A DNA stretch of 64,000 bases from Azospirillum brasilense (GCF_003349955.1 NZ_QLKQ01000017.1:32907-96906); one strand, 5' to 3'; positions 1 to 9,006 are shown, counted from the stretch's first letter. Notes: a model not told the origin generated them from the sequence alone. Made by a program: numbers and translations.

Positions 1-58
1 CCTGCCGCACGACCTCCTCGGTCAGCTCGTCCTTGAGCTGTTCGGCCCTGAGAGCCAT
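1..58 (-). CDS. Partial hypothetical protein (N-terminus only)
   Basis: Only the first 19 codons are present; the gene continues past the left edge. The start codon is the CAT at 56-58 read on the minus strand. It is preceded by a purine-rich ribosome binding site (AGGGAAGGA, about 7 bases upstream), which supports a real start. The visible residues begin MALRAEQLKDELTEE and are charged and helical. This is too little to assign a family. Confidence 0.55.
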   Translation of the reverse strand, partial: MALRAEQLKDELTEEVVRQ

Positions 59-277
59 CGCTCCAATCCTTCCCTGATTTTTTGCGGCGGTTGGCCGCCG
101 TTGTAGGGAGAGGGTAGCCGATTTGCCGCGACAGGCAACAGGCGGAGGGGCGTAACCGGAAGAGGCGGTTAGTACGGAGCGGCCCTTCGTGTCCAAATCG
201 ATGAAAGTTGAATGAGTCCGGAAGTGGGCGTATTTTTCGTGCCGTCGCGCTTCAAGAGCGCAACCATCGAGACGATC

Positions 278-1945
278 ATGCCCAGCGACGACGCCCGCCT
301 TCCGGAGGCCACACCGGTTCCGCCCGCCAAGCCCCGCCTGCACGTCCTCGTGGTCGATCCCGATCCGGCGCTGGCCGGGCTGACGCGCGCCGCGCTCGAC
401 GGCTTCGCGCTGGACGGGGCGCCGGTGACGGTGCTGACCGCCGCCACCGCCGCCGAGGCGCGCGAGGCGCTGTACCGCAACCCCGGCACCGCCGCCGTCC
501 TGCTGGAGCCGGTGCTGGACCCCGCGGCGGATGGGGTGCCGGAAGGGCTCGGCCTCGTCGACCACATCCGCAAGGATCTGGGGAACAGCCGCGTCCGCAT
601 CCTGGTCTGCACCGCCCACCCCGGGCGGGCGCCGGAGGAGGAGGTGGTGGAGGGCCACGACGTCAGCGACTACCGCCTGAAGGACGGGCTGACGGCGCGC
701 ACGCTGCGCACCGCGGTGGTCCCACGGCTGCGCGCTTTCCTCAACCTGCAGACCCAGGCGGCCGGGCGCAAGGCGCTGGCCCGCATGCTGGTGGCGACCA
801 CCGGCCTGCTGGAGATGCGCACCCCGGACGTGCTGTTCCCCAACATCCTGCCGCGCGTCGTCGGGCTGCTGGGCATCGGACGGCACGCCCTGCTGTGCAT
901 CCAGGGCGACACGCTGCCGCGCGACCGCCGCATCCGCGTGCGCGCCTCCACCGGGCGCTTCGCCAAGTGGAAGGACGTGGACGTCGCCGAGCTGGGCGAG
1001 CCCAACGTGGCCGCCGCGCTGGAACGGCTGAGCCCGAGTTCCGAGACCATCGTGGAGCCGGGCTACTGCGCCCTGCGGCTGCGCGCCCATGGCGGGATCA
1101 TCGGCATGATCTACGTCGAGGGCCACAACAACGAGGGCACCGCGCGCGAGTGGCAGCTGCTGGAGCTGTTCCGCAACAAATGCTCCATCGCCTTCGAGAA
1201 CGCCCTGCTGTTCGAGGAGCTGAACACCGCCCAGAAGGCCACCGTCCTGGCCATGGGGTCGCTCGCCGAATACAAGGACAACGCCGCCGCCGGCCATCTC
1301 CAGCGCATCGAGCGGCTGGTCGGCGACATCGCGCGCGAGCTGCGCCTTCATGGCCGCTTCGCCGACGAGCTGGACGAGGAGCTGGCGGAGAAGGTCGGGC
1401 TGGCCGCCCTGCTGCACGACGTCGGCATGCTGAGCGTGTCGGACGAGACGCTGGGCATCCCCGGCGAGCTGGCCAACAACGACATGGCGGCCATCCAGCG
1501 CCACACGCTGATCGGCCACCGCATCCTCAGCGAGGCGGCGCTGCCCCTGCGCGGGCGCAGCCTGCTGTCCATCGCCGCGGAGATCGCCCGCTACCACCAC
1601 GAGCGCTACGACGGGTCGGGCTACATGGAAGGGCTGCGCGGCGGGGCCATTCCGGTGTCGGCGCGGATCATGGCCGTGGCCGACGTGTTCGACGCCCTCA
1701 TCACCGACCGCCAGTACCGCAAGGCCTGGGGGGTGGAGCACGCCATCACCTGGATCGCCGAGCGGGCGGGCAAGGACTTCGACCCGCTGGTGGTCGAGGC
1801 GTTCCTGACGGTGGTCCGCCGCATCCAGGCCGAAGAGCCGGACTGGTTCCCCAAGCCGGAGGGCGGCAACCAGGGCCTGCTGGTGGCGGCCATCGGGCGC
1901 AAGCTGCGCGCCCTGTTCGGCAACCGCGCCGAACCGATCAACTGA
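278..1945 (+). CDS. HD-GYP-type signalling protein with degenerate receiver and DUF3369-like middle region
   Basis: The product has about 555 residues. Residues ~20-150 resemble the receiver plus linker of DUF3369 proteins, but the phosphoacceptor position reads LLEPVLD, so the usual Asp is Glu (about E77). A GAF/DUF3369-like region follows. The C-terminal third is an HD-GYP domain: HDVG metal motif, then HHERYDGSGY and the downstream RIMAVADVFDAL block. HD-GYP proteins normally hydrolyse cyclic di-GMP in the cytoplasm. The canonical GYP is GYM here, so activity is likely but not certain. An in-frame ATG lies upstream at 212; the start at 278 was preferred because the receiver fold begins shortly after it. 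Neither start has a strong ribosome binding site. A terminator follows, so the gene looks monocistronic. Confidence 0.85.
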   Translation: MPSDDARLPEATPVPPAKPRLHVLVVDPDPALAGLTRAALDGFALDGAPVTVLTAATAAEAREALYRNPGTAAVLLEPVLDPAADGVPEGLGLVDHIRKDLGNSRVRILVCTAHPGRAPEEEVVEGHDVSDYRLKDGLTARTLRTAVVPRLRAFLNLQTQAAGRKALARMLVATTGLLEMRTPDVLFPNILPRVVGLLGIGRHALLCIQGDTLPRDRRIRVRASTGRFAKWKDVDVAELGEPNVAAALERLSPSSETIVEPGYCALRLRAHGGIIGMIYVEGHNNEGTAREWQLLELFRNKCSIAFENALLFEELNTAQKATVLAMGSLAEYKDNAAAGHLQRIERLVGDIARELRLHGRFADELDEELAEKVGLAALLHDVGMLSVSDETLGIPGELANNDMAAIQRHTLIGHRILSEAALPLRGRSLLSIAAEIARYHHERYDGSGYMEGLRGGAIPVSARIMAVADVFDALITDRQYRKAWGVEHAITWIAERAGKDFDPLVVEAFLTVVRRIQAEEPDWFPKPEGGNQGLLVAAIGRKLRALFGNRAEPIN

Positions 1946-1975
1946 ACCCCGTCTTCGGATGACGGGAGTGGAGCG

Positions 1976-2006
1976 AACGGCCTTTCCCAAGTGGAAAGGC
2001 CGTTTC
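1976..2006 (+). terminator. Rho-independent terminator after HD-GYP gene
   Basis: A perfect 12-base stem (AACGGCCTTTCC / GGAAAGGCCGTT) with a five-base loop ends in TTTC. It lies 31 bases after the HD-GYP stop codon. Confidence 0.7.
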
Positions 2007-2059
2007 GCCATCGCCCTGCGGTGATGCCGGCCGGTGCGACGCTGTGTCCGTCGCTCTCA

Positions 2060-2086
2060 TTATGGTTGCACCATAAATACTATAGT
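2060..2086 (+). promoter_or_regulatory. Candidate operator palindrome and -10 element upstream of tctC
   Basis: The palindrome TTATGG-TTGCA-CCATAA (2060-2076) lies in an AT-rich patch about 120 bases upstream of the TctC start. Its core TGGTTGCACCA fits the TGGT-N3-ACCA form used by several FadR/PdhR-type GntR regulators. A TATAGT hexamer (2081-2086) directly follows and could be the -10 element, which would make the palindrome a repressor site. This is pattern-based inference. Confidence 0.4.
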
Positions 2087-2192
2087 GTACAAAAAATCGT
2101 GTTACTATGAATTGTGCAACCGATGCCGCGGGTGCGCTCCTTGGCGGCGCTCCGTTGTGGTGATCGGGCGGCAGCATTTGGCGGAGCCGACC

Positions 2193-3164
2193 ATGAAAGC
2201 CAGACATTTCTTTTCAAGCCTTCTGACCTCTTGCGCCCTGCTGTTGGGTGCGACGGCGGCCCAGGCCGCCTATCCCGAGAAGCCGATCACCATGATCGTC
2301 GCCTACGGGGCGGGCGGATCGACCGACGTGACCGCGCGCATGCTGGCGCCCTTCATCGAGAAGTATCTGGGCGGCGGCGCGCGGATCGTGGTGATGAACC
2401 GCGGCGGCGCCGGGGGGGAGATCGGCTTCGCGGCCATCGCCGACGCCACGCCGGACGGCTACACCATCGGCTTCATCAACACGCCGAACGTCGTCACCAT
2501 CCCGATCGAGCGCAACGCCCGCTTCACGCTCGACCGGCTCGACCCGCTGGTCAACGTCGTCGACGATCCGGGCATCATGACGGTCCACGGCGACAGCCCC
2601 TACAAGACGGTGGAGGATCTGGTCGCCCAGGCCAAGGCCAACCCGAACACCATCACGCTGGGCTCCACCGGCGTCGGGTCGGACGACCATCTGGCCATGC
2701 TGCTGCTCCAGCGGCAGGCGAATGTCCGCTTCACCCATGTGCCGTTTCCCGGCAGCGCGGAGAACTACCGCTCCATGCTCGGCCGCCACACCCAGGTCTG
2801 CGGCCAGAATCTGGGCGAGGGGCTGCGCGGCAAGGCCGGCGGCGACAACATCCGCATCCTCGGCGTGATGAGCACGCAGCGCTGGGACATGGCGCCCGAC
2901 CTGCCGACCTTCAAGGAACTGGGCTACAACATCACCATGGCGTCGCTGCGCGGCGTCGGTGCGCCGAAGGGGCTGCCGCCGGAAATCCGCGCCAAGCTGA
3001 TCGACGCGGTGACCAAGGCCGCCAACGACCCGGAGTTCCAGAGCAAGGCCCGCGACACCTACCAACCGCTGCGCATCCTCGATTCGGAAGCCTTCTCGGC
3101 CGAGCTGAAGGAGCTGGACGGCGATTTCCGCACCCTGTGGGGCGAGTTCCCCTGGTTGAAATGA
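2193..3164 (+). CDS. Orphan TctC-family periplasmic solute-binding protein
   Basis: The product has 323 residues with a clear Sec signal peptide (MKARHFFSSLL..., cleavage near AQAA-YPEKP). The mature protein starts with the family hallmark YPEKPITMIVAYGAGGSTD and contains the conserved GGAGGEIGF loop. TctC (Bug) proteins bind carboxylates for tripartite tricarboxylate transporters, but no tctA or tctB membrane gene lies nearby, so the transport partner is elsewhere or the protein acts in sensing. The start at 2193 was chosen because it precedes the signal peptide and has a GGCGGAG site; longer in-frame starts read through the promoter region. A close paralog is encoded at 5137-6120, with a chemoreceptor gene between. 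Confidence 0.9.
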   Translation: MKARHFFSSLLTSCALLLGATAAQAAYPEKPITMIVAYGAGGSTDVTARMLAPFIEKYLGGGARIVVMNRGGAGGEIGFAAIADATPDGYTIGFINTPNVVTIPIERNARFTLDRLDPLVNVVDDPGIMTVHGDSPYKTVEDLVAQAKANPNTITLGSTGVGSDDHLAMLLLQRQANVRFTHVPFPGSAENYRSMLGRHTQVCGQNLGEGLRGKAGGDNIRILGVMSTQRWDMAPDLPTFKELGYNITMASLRGVGAPKGLPPEIRAKLIDAVTKAANDPEFQSKARDTYQPLRILDSEAFSAELKELDGDFRTLWGEFPWLK

Positions 3165-3196
3165 TCGGGTGAGGCGGACGGGACAGGCCGCATAGG

Positions 3197-3232
3197 AAAG
3201 GCCCCTCTTCCACATGGAGGAGGGGCCTTTTT
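3197..3232. terminator. Bidirectional terminator between tctC and chemoreceptor
   Basis: The stem AAAGGCCCCTC / GAGGGGCCTTT, with T-runs on both sides, lies between two convergent genes. It can serve the TctC gene on the plus strand and the chemoreceptor gene on the minus strand. Confidence 0.8.
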
Positions 3233-3282
3233 CATGGGCGGAGCCGGAGGACGCCACGGCGTCCTCCCCGCATCGGGCCGGG

Positions 3283-4980
3283 TCAGGCCGCGGTGATGCG
3301 GGTGATGAAGGCTTCGATCTCGTTGTCCAGGCGGTTGAAGCTGCGCGACAGCTCCTCCGTCGTGGTCTGGACGGCGCCGGCGGAATGGCCGGTGGTCTCC
3401 GCCGCCTGCTGCACCAGCCGCATTTCCTGGAGCACGGCCACCGTGTCGGTGGCGGCGCGCTGCGAGCGCTCGCTGATATCGCGGGTGGCGGCGTCCTGCT
3501 CCTCCACCGCCGCGGCGACGGTGCTGAGCGATTCGTCCACCTGCCGGATGGTGTTGACGATGGCGCGGATGGCGTTGACCGCCGCGGTCGTCGCCGCCTG
3601 GACCGCCGCGATCTCCGCGCCGATCTCGTCGGTAGCCTTGGCGGTCTGGTTGGCGAGGCTCTTGACCTCCTGCGCCACCACGGCGAAGCCCTTGCCCGCT
3701 TCACCGGCGCGGGCCGCCTCGATGGTGGCGTTCAGCGCCAGCAGGTTGGTCTGGCCGGCGATGTTGTTGATGAGGCCGACCACCTCCTCGATCTTCCGGC
3801 TGGCCTCGCTGAGGCCCTGGACGATGGAGTCGGTCCGCCCGGCCTCGTCCACCGCGCCGCGGGCGAGCTGGGTCGACTGGGTGATGGACCGGGTGATCTC
3901 GTCGATGGAGGCGCGGAGCTGCTCGGCGCCGGCGGCCACGCTCTCCACCTCGCTCGTCGCCTCCTGCACCGCGTGGGCGACCGAATCGCTGTGGTGGCTG
4001 GTCTGCCGGGCGTTCTCCAGCATGACGTTGGCTTCGCCGCGCATGGAGTCGGCGGAGCGCACCACCTCGCCCATCATCGCCTTGACCGACGCCTCCAGGT
4101 CGGCGGCGAGGCTGTTCATGGCCCGCCGCTGCTCCTCCATGGCGCGGGTGCGCATGGCCTCCTGCTCGCGCGCCATCTCCTGGACGCGCAGCGCGTTCTC
4201 CTTGAAGACGCGGACGGTGCGGGCCATCTGGCCGATCTCGTCGCCACGCTCGGCGGCGGGCACCTCGTCCTCCAGCCGGCCCTGGGCCAGCCGCTCCATC
4301 ACCGTGGTCAGGCGGACCACCGGACGGGCGATGTTGAAGCCGATGAACAGCGCGACGCCCACCGTGATCAGCAGGGCGACGATCGCCGAGGCGATGAAGG
4401 CCTGGGTGGTCGCGTCGACCGACGCGTTCACGTTGGCGTAGGCGTCGGCCGACTGCTGGCGCTGGTAGGTCAGGTAGTCGCGGGCGGTGCCGTTCAGGCG
4501 CCCGTAGGCCGCCTGGACCTCCTGCAGGAAGTCGAGCGGATCGACGCCCATCTTCAGCAGGTCGAGGAAGCTGGTCACCTTCGCCTGATAGGCCGCGGTG
4601 TCGGAGCCGAAGCGCTGAAGGATCTGCCCCTCCTCCTCGGAGGCGGCGGACTGGCCCTTCATCTTGTCCGCCTGGCTCTTCAGCTTGGTGATCTGTTCGG
4701 TCAGGGCCTTCGATTCATCCTCGACCGCCTTGGGGGAGGCGTTGGCGGTGCTGAGGATCACCGTCCGGTAGAGGCCGGCGTGGGCGACGGTCAGCGTGTC
4801 GGTCAACGCCTGGACGTCCGCTTCCCGCGTGAAGGAGCGGTTGAACAGCGTGTCCAGCAGGCGTGACTGTTCCGTGATGGCGGAGCCGCCGAGCAACGCG
4901 ATGGCAAGCATGCCCAGAATCGCTGTCGCCGCCGGGATTCCCATTTTGGTGGGAATGTGGAGGTGATTGAGGAAAGTCAT
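3283..4980 (-). CDS. Methyl-accepting chemotaxis protein, transmembrane
   Basis: The product has 565 residues. TM1 is at about 13-36, followed by a ~150-residue periplasmic helical-bundle sensor with no recognised ligand motif, and TM2 at about 190-212 ([16 protein letters not shown]). A HAMP domain follows ([18 protein letters not shown]), then a coiled-coil signalling domain whose hairpin tip reads [20 protein letters not shown]. No C-terminal CheR-docking pentapeptide is visible. It signals to CheA/CheW at the inner membrane. The start has an AGGTG site. It sits between two orphan TctC genes, so a liganded binding protein could be its stimulus; that is inference. It is not next to its own che genes; the nearest are near 49-57 kb. 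Confidence 0.93.
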   Translation of the reverse strand: MTFLNHLHIPTKMGIPAATAILGMLAIALLGGSAITEQSRLLDTLFNRSFTREADVQALTDTLTVAHAGLYRTVILSTANASPKAVEDESKALTEQITKLKSQADKMKGQSAASEEEGQILQRFGSDTAAYQAKVTSFLDLLKMGVDPLDFLQEVQAAYGRLNGTARDYLTYQRQQSADAYANVNASVDATTQAFIASAIVALLITVGVALFIGFNIARPVVRLTTVMERLAQGRLEDEVPAAERGDEIGQMARTVRVFKENALRVQEMAREQEAMRTRAMEEQRRAMNSLAADLEASVKAMMGEVVRSADSMRGEANVMLENARQTSHHSDSVAHAVQEATSEVESVAAGAEQLRASIDEITRSITQSTQLARGAVDEAGRTDSIVQGLSEASRKIEEVVGLINNIAGQTNLLALNATIEAARAGEAGKGFAVVAQEVKSLANQTAKATDEIGAEIAAVQAATTAAVNAIRAIVNTIRQVDESLSTVAAAVEEQDAATRDISERSQRAATDTVAVLQEMRLVQQAAETTGHSAGAVQTTTEELSRSFNRLDNEIEAFITRITAA

Positions 4981-5044
4981 GGAGCACCTGCTTCAACCAT
5001 TGGCCGGTCCGTTGGCGCCGGATGGTCAGGGGGGCTTGAACCGC

Positions 5045-5076
5045 ACCCGCCGCAGGCCGGTCGGCCGGCGGCGGGT
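5045..5076 (-). terminator. GC-rich hairpin downstream of second tctC, possible terminator
   Basis: The stem ACCCGCCGC / GCGGCGGGT encloses a nested GGCC hairpin between the TctC stop (5137) and the chemoreceptor start (4980). There is no T-run, so this may be a Rho-type or weak terminator, or only an RNA stability element. Confidence 0.35.
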
Positions 5077-5136
5077 GGTTTCACGGATGGGCCGGACCCG
5101 GACGGACCAGCCCGCCCGGGTCGCGTCAGCCCCGGA

Positions 5137-6120
5137 TCACTTCAGCCAGGGCGACGACTGCCACAGCGACTTCAGCTCGGTGTCGAGCTGCTTCAGCTCC
5201 GCCGCGAAGGCGTCGGGGCCGAGGACGCGCAGCGGCTGGAAGGTTTCCTTGGCCTCGGCCTTCACCACGAACTCCGGATCGGTGGCGGCCTTGGTGACGG
5301 CGTCCACCAGCTTGGCGCGGACGTCGGCAGGCAGGCCCTTCGGCGCGCAGACGCCGCGCAGCGACGCCATCAGCACCGGGTAGCCCTGCTCCGCGAAGGT
5401 CGGGATGTCCGGGGCGGCCTTCCAGCGCTCCTTGCTCATCACGCCCAGCACGTGGACCTGGTCGGAGGCCTGGCCGCGCAGCCCCTCGCCGAGGTTCTGG
5501 CCGCTGATCTGGATCTTCTTGGCGAGCATCGCCTTCTGGTTGGCGGCGGAGCCGGAGAAGGGCACATGGGTGAACTGCACGCCGGCCTGGCGCTGCACCA
5601 GCAGCATGGCGAGCTGGTCGTCCGACCCCACGCCGGTGGTGCCGACGGTGACGGTGTTCGGGTTGGCCTTGGCGTGCTCCACGACGTCCTTCAGCGTCTT
5701 GAAGGGGCTGTCGCCGGGAACGCTCCACACGCCCGGATCGTCGACGACGTTGACCAGCGGGTCCAGCCGGTCCGCCGAGAAGCGGGCCTGACGCTCGATC
5801 GGGATCGACACCATGTTCGGCGTGTTGCAGAAGCCGATGGAGTAGCCGTCCGGCGCGGCGTCGGCGATGGCCGCGAAGCCGATCTCGCCGCCGGCGCCCG
5901 GCTTGTTCACCACTTCGATCCGGGTGCCGCCCAGATGCTTCTCGATGAAGGGGGCCAGCAGGCGCGCGGTCACGTCGGTCGAACCGCCGGCGTCGTAGGC
6001 GACGACCATGGTGATCGGCTTCTCGGGATAGGCGGCCTGGGCCGTCGACAGAGCGGTCGTCGACATGGCCAGCGCCAGGGTCCCGGTCGCCAGCGCCAGG
6101 AACTTGCTGCGAATGATCAT
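5137..6120 (-). CDS. Orphan TctC-family periplasmic solute-binding protein (paralog)
   Basis: The product has 327 residues. The start at 6120 precedes a typical signal peptide (MIIRSKFLALATG..., cleavage near AQAA-YPEKP) and has a strong AGGAAAGAAGGG purine tract; longer in-frame starts were rejected. The mature protein shares most motifs with the 2193-3164 product (YPEKPITMVVAYDAGGSTDVTARLLAPFIEK at its N-terminus, GSDDQLAMLL in the middle), so the two look like a duplication with later divergence. It probably binds a carboxylate in the periplasm. No tctAB genes are adjacent. On the same strand upstream are an AEC transporter and an RraA-like aldolase gene, separated by a 546-base gap, so it likely has its own promoter. 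Confidence 0.9.
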   Translation of the reverse strand: MIIRSKFLALATGTLALAMSTTALSTAQAAYPEKPITMVVAYDAGGSTDVTARLLAPFIEKHLGGTRIEVVNKPGAGGEIGFAAIADAAPDGYSIGFCNTPNMVSIPIERQARFSADRLDPLVNVVDDPGVWSVPGDSPFKTLKDVVEHAKANPNTVTVGTTGVGSDDQLAMLLVQRQAGVQFTHVPFSGSAANQKAMLAKKIQISGQNLGEGLRGQASDQVHVLGVMSKERWKAAPDIPTFAEQGYPVLMASLRGVCAPKGLPADVRAKLVDAVTKAATDPEFVVKAEAKETFQPLRVLGPDAFAAELKQLDTELKSLWQSSPWLK

Positions 6121-6666
6121 CTGGATGCCCTTCTTTCCTGCGTTATTGCGGAAGACCCCCTTGGCCGCGGAGGCGGCGGGGTCCCGGGAGATCCCGCCCG
6201 TCCCGATGCGGACACAGGCTGGGCCTCCTTTTCTGAAATTCTCGTAAAGATCGATGGTCATTGATTTCGACAGCATTGGATTGTCGGGTCACGAACGAAA
6301 CGAAGAGCCATTCTGGCTTTGCTCAGGATGGATGCATACTTCAGTATGTCTGTCTTCGTGGGTGATCGATCCCGTCGCCGGAGCGGCGGCGGAGTTCGGT
6401 CGTCTTTCTCGCAAAAAGGAGCGGTTCATAGACCCAACGCTGTCAAATCAACCCTGATAAAGCGGTTTTGACGCTTCAAAGTGGAAGATACAGCGTCTCT
6501 ATTCGTGTATCAATCGTGCTAACCGAACCGGATATCCGGAAATCACAGCGATTTTCGTCGAATGCTTTCCATCTGGCGTGGTCCCCTGGAGTTCCGCGCG
6601 CTTGGGCTTGCATGGAAAGCGTCAAATGGACGCACAATGAAAGTTGCCTGCGTCGAAATGACCGCG
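6121..6666. other. Intergenic region with palindromes, no gene seen
   Basis: No convincing reading frame was found in these 546 bases. The stretch from 6260 to 6560 is less GC-rich than its surroundings. It holds two palindromes: CATACT-TC-AGTATG at 6335-6348 and CCGGATATCCGG at 6528-6539. It should contain the promoter of the TctC gene at 5137-6120 and any terminator of the AEC gene. Confidence 0.5.
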
Positions 6667-7596
6667 TCAGCCCATCGCCACCATGAAGGCGACGGAAATC
6701 GAGATCGGGGACATCAGGGTGGACAGCAGCAGCGACATCGACACCAGCTCCCGCCCCGTCTGATAGCGCTCGGCGAAGGCGTAGACGTTGACGCCGATGG
6801 GCAGCGCCGCCGCGGTCACGGCGGGGGCCAGCCAGTCCGGCGGCAGGTGGAACACCTCCACCGCCAGGACCCAGGTCAGCACCGGGTGCAGGACCGTCTT
6901 CATCACCGCCAGGACGAGCGCCTGGCCGAACTTGCCCGACAGCTTCCCGAAGGACAGCGAGGTGCCCAGCGTGAAGCAGGCGCAGGGCAGAACGGTGGCC
7001 GCGGCGTAGTCGGCCGCCTTCATGACCGCGTCCGGCACATGGACGCCGCTCAGGTTGAAGCCCATGCCGACGACGATCGACAGGATCATCGGGCTGAGCA
7101 GGGTCGCCTTGACGGCGTTCACCGCGGCGACGACCGGCCGCCCGCCCGCCGTCCGCTGCGCCTCGGCGATCATCGTCGCCGTGGTGAAGAGCAGCGGCGA
7201 CTGGAACAGGATCAGCAGCATCACCGGGATGGCCACCGACGATCCATAGGCGTCCATCAGGATCGGCGCGCCGAGCAGACCGATGGAGGAGAAGGACGGG
7301 GCGAAGCCGCCGATCGCCGCCTCGTCCCGCCGCCGGATGGACAGCATCCAGGCGGCGCCCAGCCCGAAGATGATGAAGGCCGCGACGAAGAAGGACGCCA
7401 CGAAGCCCCATTCGATGGGATCGGGGATCTTCGCCTTGGCCATCGCCGCGAACAGCAGGGCGGGCAGGGCGTAGATGCCGAGAAAGCGCGACAGCCCCTG
7501 AGCCGCCGTGTTGCTGAAATTGCCCGATTTCCCGGCGTAGAAGCCGAGCGCGACCAGGACGAACATCGGCAGCACGATTTGAAAGATGAGCGTCAT
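6667..7596 (-). CDS. AEC-family (auxin efflux carrier-like) transporter
   Basis: The product has 309 residues and about ten hydrophobic segments in two halves, the usual AEC layout. The N-terminus (MTLIFQIVLPMFVLVALGFYAG) and the mid-protein FSSIGLLGAPIL segment are typical of bacterial AEC permeases. These act in the inner membrane, and characterised members move small carboxylates such as malate or malonate. It lies 92 bases downstream of the RraA-like aldolase gene on the same strand, consistent with a small transport and catabolism unit for an organic acid. The substrate cannot be read from sequence. Confidence 0.88.
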   Translation of the reverse strand: MTLIFQIVLPMFVLVALGFYAGKSGNFSNTAAQGLSRFLGIYALPALLFAAMAKAKIPDPIEWGFVASFFVAAFIIFGLGAAWMLSIRRRDEAAIGGFAPSFSSIGLLGAPILMDAYGSSVAIPVMLLILFQSPLLFTTATMIAEAQRTAGGRPVVAAVNAVKATLLSPMILSIVVGMGFNLSGVHVPDAVMKAADYAAATVLPCACFTLGTSLSFGKLSGKFGQALVLAVMKTVLHPVLTWVLAVEVFHLPPDWLAPAVTAAALPIGVNVYAFAERYQTGRELVSMSLLLSTLMSPISISVAFMVAMG

Positions 7597-7688
7597 GGCG
7601 GCGGAAACCGGTCTTGGGGCGGCATGAGGGGCTGTGCGGGTCGCCGGCGCGCGTGGTCCGGCGGATGCCGGGGGTCAGCGCCCAGGGG

Positions 7689-8366
7689 TCAGCGCAGGGT
7701 GGGCGTCTCGACGATTTCCGGTTCCGGCACGCCCAGCACCTCCATCAGCGACTTGCCGGCGTCGAGCTGCTGCGACCAGATCTTCTCCTTGGCCATCAGC
7801 TCCAGGCAGCGCCGCAGCACCTCGTCCATCACGGCCAGCGGCACCACGGTCACCCCGTCGTCGTCACCGATGATCAGGTCGCCCGGGTTGACCACCATGC
7901 CGCCGACGCCGGCCGGGACATCCATCTTGCCGCCGAAGGCCTTGTGCGGGCCGCGCGGGACCGAACCCTTGGCGAAGACCGGGAAGCCGATGGTCCGGAT
8001 TTCCTGGAGGTCGCGGACGGAGCCGTCGATCACCAGACCGCCCAGGCCGCGCGACTTGCAGCCGCGGACCACCCATTCGCCGGCCAGCGCCACCTCCTCC
8101 AGGCCGGCGCCGGCGACCACCACCACCTCGCCCGGCTCGGCCAGGCTGCAGGCGGTCAGCAGCATGCTGTTGTCGCCCGGCATCGACACGGCGGTGCGGG
8201 CCTGCCCGCAGATGCGCATGCCCGGGGCGCAGGGCTTGATCCGGGCGTCCATGCTCTGGCAGCGGTTCTGCACGTCGGACGCGATGCTGCTGGGGACCGT
8301 CTTCCAGATCTCCAGCATGTCCGGGGACAGGCGCGGAAAATTCACGATGTAGCGTTGCATAGCCAT
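7689..8366 (-). CDS. RraA-like protein, probable 4-hydroxy-4-methyl-2-oxoglutarate / oxaloacetate aldolase-decarboxylase type
   Basis: The product has 225 residues, the family size. The RraA/HMG-aldolase core is present: the GDNSMLL loop (G64-D65), then GLGGLVIDGSVRD with the paired Arg-Asp (R118, D119) that place pyruvate and metal in characterised HMG/CHA aldolases. These soluble metal-dependent enzymes cleave HMG to pyruvate in protocatechuate and gallate 4,5-cleavage. True RraA, an RNase E inhibitor, is shorter and normally lacks a transporter neighbour. An AEC transporter gene follows on the same strand, which favours a catabolic role. The exact substrate is inference. Confidence 0.8.
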   Translation of the reverse strand: MAMQRYIVNFPRLSPDMLEIWKTVPSSIASDVQNRCQSMDARIKPCAPGMRICGQARTAVSMPGDNSMLLTACSLAEPGEVVVVAGAGLEEVALAGEWVVRGCKSRGLGGLVIDGSVRDLQEIRTIGFPVFAKGSVPRGPHKAFGGKMDVPAGVGGMVVNPGDLIIGDDDGVTVVPLAVMDEVLRRCLELMAKEKIWSQQLDAGKSLMEVLGVPEPEIVETPTLR

Positions 8367-8970
8367 GGGGGGACCTCTCGTCGTCTGGATGGGTTGCCGT
8401 CTGGGCTGGCTTATCGTCTGGGCTGTACGAAGCGGGGCTTGGAAGCGCGACCAGCGGCACCGCCGGTCGCAGCGCGACGACAGCGGAGCCGATGACGATC
8501 AGGCGGGGGAGGGCCGGTGTTGCCGGAGCGGCGGACGCCGGCCGGACAGGAACATCCTATCCGGGAAAGTCACGGGCTCGGCCCGTCCGACGCAACCAGA
8601 CCATCCATGGTGCATACAACCCTAATCGGATAAAAGTTCTATTTGTTTCGTCTTTGAAGCTTAGTCATTCCGGAGGTCATACGCAAGTAGGTTGCCAACA
8701 AGTAAATTTGTTCACGTCTTCATATGGGGTATGTGCGCGGGGAATGACCTACATAGGCATGTCATTTGCGGGGTTTTGCGCCTCTGGATTGTGCCTTTTG
8801 GCGGAGCGCGCGCTGTATGGCTGCGCTGGTCCGGGGACGGGCCGTCCGGAAAGCGAGACGCCGGTCACGGCCGGCGGAAGCGGGCGGCGCAGACTCGGTT
8901 TCGAAAACGAAGGCGCCGGTTGCGGAATCGCAACGCGCGAGAAGGCGGAGGGGAAAACGAAAGAAGGGAA
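8367..8970. other. Intergenic region upstream of the aldolase gene, no gene seen
   Basis: About 600 bases hold no credible coding frame. From 8600 to 8780 the base composition is clearly less GC-rich. The patch contains AACAA-N6-TTGTT (8697-8712), AATGAC-N12-GTCATT (8743-8766) and further GTCAT half-sites at 8664 and 8676. On the minus strand the sequence TTGTATGCACCAT, near 8610-8622, shares TGCACCAT with the palindrome upstream of the first tctC. The aldolase promoter is expected here. Confidence 0.45.
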
Positions 8971-9006
8971 AAACGAAAAAGGCCGGCACCCGGAGGTCCA
9001 GCCTTT
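8971..9006 (-). terminator. Terminator downstream of tRNA-Gly
   Basis: Read on the minus strand, the stem AAAGGCTGG / CCGGCCTTT (one G-T pair) is followed by TTCGTTTTTCCC. It lies about 50 bases past the tRNA 3' end. Confidence 0.7.

Noticed and set aside
2193..6120. Complete tripartite tricarboxylate transporter
   Set aside because: Only TctC-type binding proteins are present; no TctA or TctB membrane protein lies within the window.
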